From the NCBI GenBank assembly GCA_024451685.1, contig JAMXCW010000001.1, positions 1-64,000 on the forward strand: DNA of 64,000 nucleotides. Reading direction: 5' to 3'. How positions within the stretch are numbered: position 1 is the first letter of the stretch; each line of letters begins with the position of its first letter. This document shows positions 16,565 to 24,768 of the stretch, piece after piece. A program made the translations under genes and the position numbers. The DNA is from Candidatus Bathyanammoxibius amoris. Lineage in GTDB: Bacteria > Planctomycetota > Brocadiia > Brocadiales > Bathyanammoxibiaceae. The notes below the pieces were generated by a model. That model saw nothing but the letters and a program-made list of their open reading frames with translations, ran no database searches and had not been told where the DNA came from.

Positions 16565-17777
16565 AAAATACACTGACATCGTTGGTGAAAGCGTAATAGA
16601 GGAGCTCTTCATCCTTGCCGAGCGGTTCGGGGACCGCACGGTTCAGAACGTGAACTCTACCGCGGTGGGCGGCGGTGTGGCGGAGATACTTAACCGCATG
16701 GTGCCGCTCCTCAATGAACTGGGCGTTTCCACCACCTGGGACGTGATAAAGGGAGGTGAGCGTTTCTTTGAGGTAACCAAGAAGATGCACAATGCCCTCC
16801 ACGCCTGTCAGGTCGAGTTTACCCCTGAAGACTGGGACGTGTTTGCCGAGACCACAGAGGCCAACGTCGAGACAATGGATATCACCGGCGACGTTGTGTT
16901 CATCCATGACTCCCAGCCCATCGGTCTCATAAAAAAGCGGCGGGAAAATGATAACGGTAGTAGATGGGTATGGCGTTGCCACGTGGATTTTTCCTCGCCC
17001 GACCCCGTGGTATGGAAGTTCTTGAAGAAATTTATAGAGAAGTATGACGCCTCCGTGTTCTCCGCGCCCCAGTTCTCAAAACCGCTGAAGACAAGGCAGG
17101 CACTCATATCTCCGTCTATCGACCCGTTGAGCCCCAAGAACAGGGAACTCAAAGATTCAGAGATAAGCGGTGTACTGGAGAGGTTTAATATAGACCCGGA
17201 ACTCCCCATAATAACGCAGATATCGCGCTTTGATTACCTGAAAGACCCGGTGGGGGTGGTAGAGGTCTACCGCATAGTGAAAAAGAACGTCGACTGCCAG
17301 CTCATCCTTGCCGGCGGAGGCGCGACGGACGACCCGGAAGGCGAGGCGGTGCTGGCCCAGGTCAGGGAGGCGGCGGGCGATGACCCCCATATACACGTGC
17401 TGCTCCTGCCCCCCGCGTCGGACATTGAGATAAACGCCCTGCAGAGGGCGTCTGCCGTTGTGCTTCAGAAATCGCTCAGAGAGGGGTTTGGGCTCACCGT
17501 GGCCGAGGCCCTCTGGAAGTCCCGGCCAGTGGTAGCCAGCGCTGTGGGCGGTATCCCGCTTCAGATAGCCCACGAATACAGCGGCCTCTTGTCATATACC
17601 ATTGAGGGCACCGCCTTCTGGGTCAAGCAGATATTGCAGAACCCCGAGTTAGGCGAGAAATTGGGCCGTAACGGCCGGGAACACATCAGAAACAATTTCC
17701 TCATCACCCGCCACATCCGCGAATATTTATTACTGTTCCACTCCCTCTACCACGAAGAGGATGTTGTTCATCTGTAG
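16548..17777 (+). CDS. treT: Trehalose synthase (TreT-like) GT4 glycosyltransferase
   Basis: TreT joins a nucleotide-glucose and free glucose to give trehalose directly. Family features: NVNSTAVGGGVAEILNRMVPLL, WDVIKGGERFFEVTKKMHN, the acceptor-side IHDSQP segment, ISRFDYLKDPVGVVEVY, and the GT4 Glu motif REGFGLTVAEALWKSRPVVAS. 409 residues. The TTG start at 16548 follows GGAGGAGG at about 9 bases. Having both GT20/phosphatase and TreT routes in one cluster is unusual; one may make a different disaccharide. Confidence 0.87.
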   Translation: MAGIIRKYTDIVGESVIEELFILAERFGDRTVQNVNSTAVGGGVAEILNRMVPLLNELGVSTTWDVIKGGERFFEVTKKMHNALHACQVEFTPEDWDVFAETTEANVETMDITGDVVFIHDSQPIGLIKKRRENDNGSRWVWRCHVDFSSPDPVVWKFLKKFIEKYDASVFSAPQFSKPLKTRQALISPSIDPLSPKNRELKDSEISGVLERFNIDPELPIITQISRFDYLKDPVGVVEVYRIVKKNVDCQLILAGGGATDDPEGEAVLAQVREAAGDDPHIHVLLLPPASDIEINALQRASAVVLQKSLREGFGLTVAEALWKSRPVVASAVGGIPLQIAHEYSGLLSYTIEGTAFWVKQILQNPELGEKLGRNGREHIRNNFLITRHIREYLLLFHSLYHEEDVVHL

Positions 17778-17799
17778 GATTTTTCCCCTTGAGGGTGCC

Positions 17800-17817
17800 G
17801 CAGGGCTTTAGCCCTGC
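17800..17817. repeat. GC-rich hairpin after the trehalose cluster
   Basis: GCAGGGC, TTTA loop, GCCCTGC: a perfect 7 bp stem. It opens a run of palindromes reaching 18021 and could also stop transcription, although there is no T run. Confidence 0.55.
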
Positions 17818-17829
17818 GATACTTAACCC

Positions 17830-17852
17830 GTAGTTGCCCCATTTATGGGGCA
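17830..17852. repeat. GTAGYTGCCCCATTTATGGGGC repeat, copy 1
   Basis: Core GTAGTTGCCCCATTTATGGG with the following GCA forms a hairpin (TGCCCC/GGGGCA). The same core with one change is at 37355-37376, so it is a dispersed element. Confidence 0.7.
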
Positions 17853-17859
17853 CATGGAA

Positions 17860-17915
17860 TGTAGCGTCGGAGCTTGCTCCGACGTTCAAACGTGGCAGCA
17901 AGCTACCACGCTACA
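17860..17915. repeat. Cloverleaf palindromic element, copy 2
   Basis: Nearly identical to 590-644: the same outer TGTAGCGT/ACGCTACA stem and the same first inner hairpin, with changes confined to the linker and second hairpin (TTCAAACGTGG against TTGAACGTGA). Confidence 0.8.
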
Positions 17916-17922
17916 CAAAAAA

Positions 17923-17976
17923 TGTAGGGACAAGGCTCGTCCCTGTCCGCGGACAGCCACAAGGGCTGTCCCTACA
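17923..17976. repeat. Cloverleaf palindromic element, divergent type
   Basis: The outer stem TGTAGGGAC (17923-17931) pairs with GTCCCTACA (17968-17976). Inside are GGGAC/GTCCC and GGACAGCC/GGGCTGTCC hairpins. A broken third relative (TGTAGGGGTAGGTC...GACC) follows at about 17987-18021 and lacks its closing outer arm. Confidence 0.7.
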
Positions 17977-18070
17977 AAATCAATTTCTGTAGGGGTAGGT
18001 CAAGGCCACGCTTTGACCGCAAATTGATTTGCGCTTGGGAGGGGGTGTCAGGCATTAAGGTCGATAAATT

Positions 18071-19906
18071 TTAGTGGAACCTGTCTGGTTTTATGGTCAG
18101 GTGCCACGTTATATTGTTTTCCAGCGCTGGCGGCGCGTCGGTCAGGTGGGAGTCTAGCTGCAGAGCCTTTTCTTTATATCTGTTTGCCTCTGCGGTCTTG
18201 CCCATTTTCTCCAGGCAGAGGCCCTTATTGTATAGTGCGGGGGCGAACACGGGGTCTATCTCAAGGGCCCTGTTGTAGCTCTTTATGGCGTCTTCGTGCC
18301 TGCCCAGATGGTCAAGCCTGGAGCCCAGGCTATTCCAGGCCAGTATATTTCGCGGGTTGATATCAAGCGATCTGGTGTAGCACTTAATGGCGTCTTCGTG
18401 CCTGCCCAACTCGGTCAGGCCGATGCCCTTGTTGACCCAGGCCTTAAACTTTCTGGGCTCGATCTCAAGGGCCCTGTCGTAGCTGTTAATCGCGTCTCTG
18501 TAGTTGCCCTGTTGTACGAGGCTGACGCCCCTGTTGAACCAGGCGTCAGCATCGTTCGGGTCAATCTCAAGCACCCTGTCGAAGCTGTTAACGGCGTCCT
18601 CGGACCGGCGGTCCTCGATAAGGCAGTTGCCCCGTTTGTACCAGACTGCAGCGTTGTTTGCGTCAATGTCTATTGCCTTTTTGTAGCTCTTCATCGCAGG
18701 TTCGTACTGACCCAGTTTGACGAGGCAGTCTCCCTTTTTGATCCAGGCCTCGATTCTATCTGGTTGAATCTTAGACGCCTTTTGGTAGCATCTTACGGGG
18801 CTGTCATAATCCTGCCATAGGATGGCGTAGGAATCGCCCAGACGCAGGAGTCCTTTTGCGTATTTATTATTGACAAATATCTTTTCCAGCGCATCAAGGG
18901 TGTGTCTTTCAGGGCCGTAATCCGGATTATACACATTCTCACAAAAGTCACGGTGCGGGGCCTTGATAGAGTTGTTAACCTCTATTATAAGGTCATTGCC
19001 CTTTAGTTTGTTGATACAGAGATTCCATTTCGATAATCCCTTTGAAAAACTTGTTCTGAAGATGACGTCGGATACGACCTTGACGAGATTTTTCTCCGGT
19101 TCAGGCATGAAAATACGCGACAGGAGCTTAAGCGCGGTGCAGACCGCGCGCTCATCCTTGCCCAGTGCCTGTAATCTGCGCCTCATCTCTTTAAGGTCCA
19201 GGACCACGGAGCCCGGCGTGGCGTTATCGAACTCAAAGTCTTGAATCCCAACCTCCCGGGCTAACTGCCCGGCCTCAGCCTCGCTTATTTCTCTGAATCC
19301 TATTTCCTGAAAGTTGCTAAGCAGCCTTCTCGCCTCCCGGTCTTCCATTATCTTATCGGTCTCTTCACCCGTCCGCAGGGCGGCTACTACCAGTAATCTG
19401 TCGCAGGCACCTTCAAGACGTGAAACGAGGCCCCGTAAATCCAAACACGAATTAATGACGTACTCGTCCAGGTCGTCCAGGAAGAGTGCCACCTTCAGGC
19501 CCTTAACCGTGGACATGGGGCGGATATTAAGGCTCTCGAGTCTGCCAAGCTCTGCGGGGGACGGGGCGAATACGATGAAGTCGCCCAGCCTTTTAAAGAC
19601 TTTTTCATAGACGGCCCGGGTCTTGCCTATTTTTGGGGCTCCTTTGAAGATAAGTTTTTTTACTACTTTGCGGTCAGCCCCTTTGTCGTCAAGTTTTGAG
19701 AGGGCCTCGTCGAGTCTTCCGGGTTCTCTAAGGTTTTCTAGATAATAGGGATGGTATTTTGTGATGCAGGCGTATTCGGGTGTGACCGCGGACGCGCTCC
19801 GGAACCTGTCCGCCATATCGAGACTTCCCGTAAGCCAGTTGCAGAGCTTGTGAATCTCATTCACCGGGGCGGAAGGAATATTGGTTTTTTCAGGTGTCTT
19901 GTCCAT
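18071..19906 (-). CDS. STAND-like P-loop NTPase with C-terminal TPR array
   Basis: 611-residue soluble protein. The N-terminal 80 residues are unassigned. A P-loop is at residues 89-96 (GAPKIGKT) and a Walker B at 141-149 (LFLDDLDEY), followed by LLVVAALRTGEE in the usual position of the STAND sensor strand. After a helical linker (about 190-340), seven TPRs run from about 345 to 590, for example AVWYKRGNCLIEDRRSEDAVNSF. This NTPase-plus-repeat-sensor architecture is typical of STAND signalling proteins, including some defence proteins. I recognise no effector domain. Its stop is beside the repeat cluster. Confidence 0.7.
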   Translation of the reverse strand: MDKTPEKTNIPSAPVNEIHKLCNWLTGSLDMADRFRSASAVTPEYACITKYHPYYLENLREPGRLDEALSKLDDKGADRKVVKKLIFKGAPKIGKTRAVYEKVFKRLGDFIVFAPSPAELGRLESLNIRPMSTVKGLKVALFLDDLDEYVINSCLDLRGLVSRLEGACDRLLVVAALRTGEETDKIMEDREARRLLSNFQEIGFREISEAEAGQLAREVGIQDFEFDNATPGSVVLDLKEMRRRLQALGKDERAVCTALKLLSRIFMPEPEKNLVKVVSDVIFRTSFSKGLSKWNLCINKLKGNDLIIEVNNSIKAPHRDFCENVYNPDYGPERHTLDALEKIFVNNKYAKGLLRLGDSYAILWQDYDSPVRCYQKASKIQPDRIEAWIKKGDCLVKLGQYEPAMKSYKKAIDIDANNAAVWYKRGNCLIEDRRSEDAVNSFDRVLEIDPNDADAWFNRGVSLVQQGNYRDAINSYDRALEIEPRKFKAWVNKGIGLTELGRHEDAIKCYTRSLDINPRNILAWNSLGSRLDHLGRHEDAIKSYNRALEIDPVFAPALYNKGLCLEKMGKTAEANRYKEKALQLDSHLTDAPPALENNITWHLTIKPDRFH

Positions 19907-19939
19907 TTGTCTTAATTATTATAGGGAAACAGGAGCGGT

Positions 19940-20482
19940 CTACCCTCTGGTGTAGCATTCGGGTTTGAGGACGGCTATGCAGGGAAGGTTCCTGTAGCGG
20001 TTATTATAGTCAAGCCCGTAGCCTACTACGAAGTCGTCACCTATCTCAAAGCCGGTGTAGTTGGGACTGATATCCTCACTCCTGCGGCTCTTTCTGTCAA
20101 GAAGCACACATGTCTTTAGCGACCTGGGATTGCAGTTCTTTATGTCATCCACCACCCTGCGAAGTGTCCTGCCCGTGTCTATGATGTCATCCACCAGCAG
20201 CACGTCCCTGCCCTCGACGTCTACGCGGAGCTTGGTGAGCAGGAGGGTCTCAGCCTTGGGGGACGTGGAACTGCAGTAGGTTGACGCGCCTATCGTATCA
20301 AGCCGCAGGGAAAACGGGAGAAGCCGGATAAGGTCCGATAGAAACACAAGGCTGCCGTTCAGTATGCCGATAAGCGTGAGGTCCTTGTCCCTGTACTCTT
20401 CGGCAAGCGTTCGGGAGATCTCCTTGACCTTCTTGTTTATCTCTTCTTCGGTGATTACTACCTTTTCAATGTCGTCTTTCAT
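19940..20482 (-). CDS. hpt: Hypoxanthine phosphoribosyltransferase
   Basis: Purine salvage enzyme joining hypoxanthine or guanine to PRPP. The PRPP loop is VLLVDDIIDTGRTLRRV, preceded by GILNGSLVFLSDLIRLL and followed by FVVGYGLDYNNRYRNLP. 180 residues, normal length. It lies 33 bases downstream of the STAND gene start on the same strand and 17 bases after the SemiSWEET stop, so the three may be cotranscribed. Confidence 0.95.
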   Translation of the reverse strand: MKDDIEKVVITEEEINKKVKEISRTLAEEYRDKDLTLIGILNGSLVFLSDLIRLLPFSLRLDTIGASTYCSSTSPKAETLLLTKLRVDVEGRDVLLVDDIIDTGRTLRRVVDDIKNCNPRSLKTCVLLDRKSRRSEDISPNYTGFEIGDDFVVGYGLDYNNRYRNLPCIAVLKPECYTRG

Positions 20483-20499
20483 GGTGTCCTTTGTCTCTA

Positions 20500-20826
20500 T
20501 TATTTAGCGGGAGTCTCAGCGTGTTCTACGGCCTCCTTGATGGCTGATATCCGCTCCTCCCTCGCCGCCTGATACTTGATGCGCAGGTAAAATATGGTGG
20601 CGGCCAGGAGAAACGATATGGCATTTGCGCCTATTATAATCTTGTCCTTGAGGTGGAACCCGTACAGAAACCACAGGAAGGTGCCGATGAGCACCAGCCC
20701 CAGGAGCCAGGGCGATACGTCATTGAGGCTCTTTGTTTTGATGCCCCGGAGGAGCTGCGGAACCAGTCCGCCGGTGGTACATGCCGCAGCCACTATCCCG
20801 AGCAGTTCCCACATCCTGTTATCCAT
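20500..20826 (-). CDS. SemiSWEET-type sugar transporter (intact copy)
   Basis: 108 residues with three membrane helices. The PQ-loop motif is in helix 1 (CTTGGLVPQLLRGIKTKSLNDVS), with LVLIGTFLWFLYGF and IIIGANAISFLLAATIFYL as the other helices. SemiSWEETs dimerise to move sugars across the inner membrane. A second copy, broken in two, lies upstream on the same strand (3' part 20938-21085, 5' part 24905-24970). Confidence 0.9.
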   Translation of the reverse strand: MDNRMWELLGIVAAACTTGGLVPQLLRGIKTKSLNDVSPWLLGLVLIGTFLWFLYGFHLKDKIIIGANAISFLLAATIFYLRIKYQAAREERISAIKEAVEHAETPAK

Positions 20827-20936
20827 CCGCGCGCCTTATCTTAAACGGGCCAGGGTATTCCCCCGGCGTGGTAAAACCTTGATTATATATGTGCGATTGT
20901 GAATGTAAACAGGAATCCTCAGGCGGGTAAGTCTCA
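20771..20936. repeat. 166 bp direct repeat, left copy
   Basis: Covers the 5' end and upstream region of the intact SemiSWEET gene. It aligns without gaps to 24916-25081, with about a dozen mismatches in 166 bases (near 93% identity). The two copies bracket the AT-rich gene cassette. Confidence 0.9.
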
Positions 20937-20937
20937 G

Positions 20938-21085
20938 CGTGTTCTACGGCCTCTTTGATGGCTGATATTCGCTCGTCTCTCTCTGCCTGACGCTTGATGC
21001 CCAGGTAAAATATGGCGATGGCAATTAGAAACGACAGGGTGTTGGCCTCTATTATTATCTTGTCTCCCTGGTGTATTCCGTTTTG
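20938..21085 (-). pseudogene. 3' fragment of a second SemiSWEET gene
   Basis: The minus strand reads GDKIIIEANTLSFLIAIAIFYL then GIKRQAERDERISAIKEAVEHAET, closely matching the C-terminal half of the intact copy. Similarity stops at about 21080, where AT-rich cassette DNA begins. The first two helices are missing. Confidence 0.85.
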
Positions 21086-21110
21086 AGCAGTGTAGAATTG
21101 GAGATCTTTT

Positions 21111-22160
21111 CTAATTGAGAGAATTAAGAGAAAATAACATTTTCCCCTTTTCGCTAAAATCATGTGGATATAATTCAAGATTAATTGAGTCTGCTGAAAT
21201 TTCAAACATCGGAGTGCAAAATGTAGTTAAAAACCCTTCCACCGCGTCCATTCGATTGTCAAAATGAAGAATCTTATCAGACAAAATCTTGATAAATCCT
21301 TCTTTAGAAAAGGGCGCACTCTTTAGTAATTCCTTGCCTCTCTTATATCTTGACCGAGACGTTCCCACCGGGATATTTAAGGATAGATGTTCAAATGTTT
21401 CTGAAGTGTAATGATTAACATGGTAAAAGATATCGGTAATTTCAGTCAATGATGTCTCGGTCGATGTTGTTTCAATGTTTATTCCTCGAAATTCTTTCAT
21501 TGATATAATAGTATACGACATTGTTCCTGAGCGTGGAGAATGCATTTGGGTCCGCAGGACGGCTTCTTTTAACGTTTGTGATTCCAAAATATACCGATCT
21601 AACAATATCCTCGGAAAACCTAAATTTGGATTTATATCTGGAAGGGGTGGGAGAGAATCTAAGGCAAATACTAATCCATGCGAGTTAAAACCCCAGGCAT
21701 TACCGGGAATACTTCCAGCATTTGTAAGTGCCAGGAATTGTGTATTATTTTCTAAATGAGCAATAGTTATATAAGAATTCTTGCCAATAACAGGCTCGTA
21801 ATCTTCGTTGTGACCGATTATTATTTTCTGTGGGGATTTAAATACAATAGTTGCACATCCGTCAACTGACGATAAGCAGTGCCGGAAATTATGTATTAAA
21901 ACATCCCTGAAGTTTATTCCGGCCCCGTCTGCAATTCCTTTTATTTCTTGAATATATTGAGGAAATATTTCATTGGACCGGTTATATAATTGGTCTAGCC
22001 ATTCTGGATGTTTCTGGTCCTTGGCTTTATTTAATTTTAAAATTGTACTCGAAGTAAAAACGGAGTTAATACGGTCTTGAAAAGTTTTTCCAGTTTGAAA
22101 ACCAATATCGTAATTACTTCCAGAGACATGGATTGTGGGTAAAAAGTTATCTGAAACCAT
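21111..22160 (-). CDS. C45-family Ntn acyltransferase/hydrolase (penicillin acyltransferase-like)
   Basis: 349 residues. Members are self-cleaving N-terminal-nucleophile enzymes related to isopenicillin-N acyltransferase. The cleavage and nucleophile site is DGCATIVF with Cys102, nearly the same position as in the fungal enzyme (Cys103). Downstream are the family segments GHNEDYEP, LTNAGSIPGNAWGFNSHGL and HVNHYTSE. Substrates are amides of amino acids or acyl-CoA donors. Here it is last in an operon with a KamA-like aminomutase and a glutamine-synthetase-like ligase, 62 bases downstream of the former, so it may trim or exchange the acyl group of their product. No signal peptide. Confidence 0.82.
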   Translation of the reverse strand: MVSDNFLPTIHVSGSNYDIGFQTGKTFQDRINSVFTSSTILKLNKAKDQKHPEWLDQLYNRSNEIFPQYIQEIKGIADGAGINFRDVLIHNFRHCLSSVDGCATIVFKSPQKIIIGHNEDYEPVIGKNSYITIAHLENNTQFLALTNAGSIPGNAWGFNSHGLVFALDSLPPLPDINPNLGFPRILLDRYILESQTLKEAVLRTQMHSPRSGTMSYTIISMKEFRGINIETTSTETSLTEITDIFYHVNHYTSETFEHLSLNIPVGTSRSRYKRGKELLKSAPFSKEGFIKILSDKILHFDNRMDAVEGFLTTFCTPMFEISADSINLELYPHDFSEKGKMLFSLNSLN

Positions 22161-22222
22161 AGAGTAAAACCATATTCCAGTGATTGAAGAAACTGAAGAG
22201 AAATCTTAAAAAAGTAAACAAA

Positions 22223-23347
22223 TTACTCAGGAACATTTGGAGAATAAGTTATATCTTTTTTATAACTTTGAAGTTTATATGCCTTTTCACCTTTTTCTAA
22301 AATATAGTAGTCTGGCATTAACGGAATCTTGCCAAAATTTGAAGCGACAACGTACATTGGTTGTGCAAGCCCACTCGTATGGCCGCGAAGTCCATCTCTA
22401 ATTAATTCTGCGCCTTTTTCTATAGGCGCTCGAAAGTGATCTACTCCAGGTGCTTGCTGGCAATAAAACATGTAATACGGTCTTATACGAACAGATAAAA
22501 GCTTTTGATGAAGTTTTTGGAAGGTATTGACGTCATCATTGATGCCCTTCAGCACTACACCTTGATTTCCAACGTTGATACCCGCATGGAGCAGATCCCA
22601 GACCACTTTTTTTGTTTTATCCGTAATCTCTTTTGGATGGTTAATATGAACATTCAGCCAAATTGGAATATCGTGCTCTCCTCCTAATATCTCAAGAAGA
22701 TTTTTTGTTATTCGATGAGGGCATGTATTTGGCATCTTTGTATGAATTCGAATTATTTCAAGATGTGTAATACTTCGAAGGCTATCAATTAAATATTTAA
22801 TGTTTTCATCTGACAACATTAATGGATCTCCACCGGTCATTACTACATCGCGAATTTCTTCGTGTTTTTGAATCCATTCTAACCCTTCATTGGCATCGAG
22901 CCGTAAATCTAGTTCTTGATCAATTACAACTTCTCTTCTAAAACAATATCTGCAATAACTTGCACATACGTCGGTTACTGTGAACGCAACCCGGTCATCA
23001 TACTGTCTTGCAACACTGTCAGGCCTTTTCCCTTCTTCCCCAAATCTATCGGTTTCCTCCCGGTTTTCTTTGAACACTAAATAATTTGGAATTCCATATT
23101 TGTTTTCATTTTCTTTCATTAAAGGGATGACCATTTTTCTTATTGGACAATCAGGGTCGTTTTTGTCCATAAGAGATGCATAATACGGTGTTGTGCCCCA
23201 TCTCACATTTAATGTTTTTATTGCCTTCTCTTCGTCGGGAGTGACGGTAATATATTGGCTCAGCTTTTCCAGTGTATTGACCTGGCTCTTAATCTGTTCT
23301 TGCCATTGCCCCTCTTCTTGCCAGGGCTCAACTTTTAATTGGTACAT
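22223..23347 (-). CDS. KamA-family radical SAM 2,3-aminomutase, specificity unclear
   Basis: 374 residues. The radical SAM cluster motif is CASYCRYC (Cys128, 132, 135), Arg137 matches the carboxylate-binding Arg of lysine 2,3-aminomutase, and Lys340 (NFGKIPLMPDY) is the PLP lysine. WGTTPYYASLMD and HINHPKEIT are family-typical. The two Asp residues that hold the lysine side chain in lysine 2,3-aminomutase (YQCD and VVDAP) align to Gln297 and Ala335; glutamate 2,3-aminomutase uses Lys and Asn there. The substrate is therefore probably neither lysine nor glutamate. The C-terminal Cys cluster of the clostridial enzyme is absent. Lies 65 bases after the ligase gene. Confidence 0.88.
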   Translation of the reverse strand: MYQLKVEPWQEEGQWQEQIKSQVNTLEKLSQYITVTPDEEKAIKTLNVRWGTTPYYASLMDKNDPDCPIRKMVIPLMKENENKYGIPNYLVFKENREETDRFGEEGKRPDSVARQYDDRVAFTVTDVCASYCRYCFRREVVIDQELDLRLDANEGLEWIQKHEEIRDVVMTGGDPLMLSDENIKYLIDSLRSITHLEIIRIHTKMPNTCPHRITKNLLEILGGEHDIPIWLNVHINHPKEITDKTKKVVWDLLHAGINVGNQGVVLKGINDDVNTFQKLHQKLLSVRIRPYYMFYCQQAPGVDHFRAPIEKGAELIRDGLRGHTSGLAQPMYVVASNFGKIPLMPDYYILEKGEKAYKLQSYKKDITYSPNVPE

Positions 23348-23412
23348 TTGTCTTCCTCAAATTTCAAACAGATCCCAACGAAATAGCACACAATAAAATA
23401 GAAAAGAATTAA

Positions 23413-24768
23413 TTAAATATCAATATATTTACTTCTTTCTCTCAAAGTAATATGTGTTCGGTGTTCCTCCCAGTCCTTTATTTTTAATCCCATGTATTTA
23501 TCATAAAGTAATTCTCCCATAATACTTCTCAAGAATTGACTTCTCTCTGCTTCAACTAAAGCTTCAAACATACATTTGGGTAGAAATCTATCATCCCATA
23601 CTTTTGAATGCTTAACTTTCTCGTATATACTCTGAGATTCCGGTTCCCCGCAGTCCAGTTTATCATGAATTCCTTTTAATCCCATTTCTATAAGAGTGGC
23701 TAATTGGAGATAAACGTTTCCAGAAGGGTCAGGTGATCTCAATTCAAGTCTTGTAGCCTGTGGGTTTTTCGCCCATGGAATTCGAACCATGCAACTTCGA
23801 TTTGTAAGCCCCCAGCTTCTTACAATTGGAGCTTCTCTTTCAACAACGTACGCCTTATATGAGTTAAATGATGCAGCCATAATAATCGAAGTTTCTCTTG
23901 CGTATTGCAAGAGACCTCCGATAAAGTGTTTCATCGTTGAACTTAAAGAATGTTGAGAATCAGAGTCATAGAATAGATTCTTCATATTCTGGTCCAGCAT
24001 ACTTAGATGAATATGGAATGCATTTCTGTTTTGTCCGTTAAATGGTTTAGGAATAAAAATAGCATGGTACCCGAATTGTGCTGCAACTTTTCGTGTTACA
24101 TAGTGAAATAATATAGTCTCATCTGCCACTTGAAGAGGGTCTGTGCATACAATATTAATTTCATGTTGGGATTCGGATACTTCATGATGTGCCTTTTCAA
24201 ATTTTATTCCAGTTTTCTTTAAGACACTAATAATCTCTCTCCGAACCGGGTCTCCTTTATCATAAGGATCGATATGAAAATATCCTGCATGATCAGATTT
24301 AACACGTTCTTCAAGATCGGATTTAACATATTCTTCAAGAGTGTCTTGATTTATTAAAAAGAATTCGTGTTCTGCTCCTGCTAGAAAGGCGGCACTGAAA
24401 GTTTTTTTTGCTTTTGCTAAGACCTGTTCCAGCATTAACCTGGGGTCCGCTAAATATCTCTTATTTTGCTGGTCGAATATTTTACACATAAAGAATCCGA
24501 CCTTTTCTTCCCCAAAATTTAGTACATGAAAAGTTTCCATAACTGGTTTTAAAATCCTATCACTGCCTTCAATTGAAGCAAAACCGGCAATAGAGCTGCC
24601 GTCAAACCCAATCCCATTCTGAATTATGTCTGAAATATCATCTGGGTTTACGGTTAAGGTCATTGGTCTGCCAAGCAGATCGGTGAAGAAAAGGTTTGTT
24701 GAATCTGCATCTTTCAGCATTTCATTTATATGTTCTATGTCTATAGTATTTTGTTTCTCGATTTTCAT
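23413..24768 (-). CDS. Glutamine-synthetase-family ligase with altered substrate loop
   Basis: 451 residues with a GS-I fold signature: GIGFDGSSIAGFASIE at 52-67, GAEHEFF at 131-137, HHEVSESQHEI at 194-204, and LELRSPDP near 341-348. The loop that is normally N-G-S-G-M-H-x-H reads NRNAFHIH (247-254), and the usual NPxVNSYKR flap reads AASFNSYKAY. These changes touch the glutamate site, so the product is likely a gamma-glutamyl or other amide instead of glutamine. First gene of the cassette operon; GGGAG precedes ATG, and a TATAAT lies on the minus strand at 24844-24839. Confidence 0.88.
   Translation of the reverse strand: MKIEKQNTIDIEHINEMLKDADSTNLFFTDLLGRPMTLTVNPDDISDIIQNGIGFDGSSIAGFASIEGSDRILKPVMETFHVLNFGEEKVGFFMCKIFDQQNKRYLADPRLMLEQVLAKAKKTFSAAFLAGAEHEFFLINQDTLEEYVKSDLEERVKSDHAGYFHIDPYDKGDPVRREIISVLKKTGIKFEKAHHEVSESQHEINIVCTDPLQVADETILFHYVTRKVAAQFGYHAIFIPKPFNGQNRNAFHIHLSMLDQNMKNLFYDSDSQHSLSSTMKHFIGGLLQYARETSIIMAASFNSYKAYVVEREAPIVRSWGLTNRSCMVRIPWAKNPQATRLELRSPDPSGNVYLQLATLIEMGLKGIHDKLDCGEPESQSIYEKVKHSKVWDDRFLPKCMFEALVEAERSQFLRSIMGELLYDKYMGLKIKDWEEHRTHITLRERSKYIDI

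Noticed and set aside
17800-18021. Possible CRISPR array from clustered palindromes
   Set aside because: The elements differ from one another and are unevenly spaced; they are separate hairpin repeats, with no cas genes nearby.
22223-23347. KamA-like gene as EpmB, the EF-P lysyl-lysine aminomutase
   Set aside because: EF-P at 40204 has no Lys at the modified position, no epmA is present, and the gene is in an operon with a GS-like ligase and a C45 enzyme, which suits small-molecule metabolism better.
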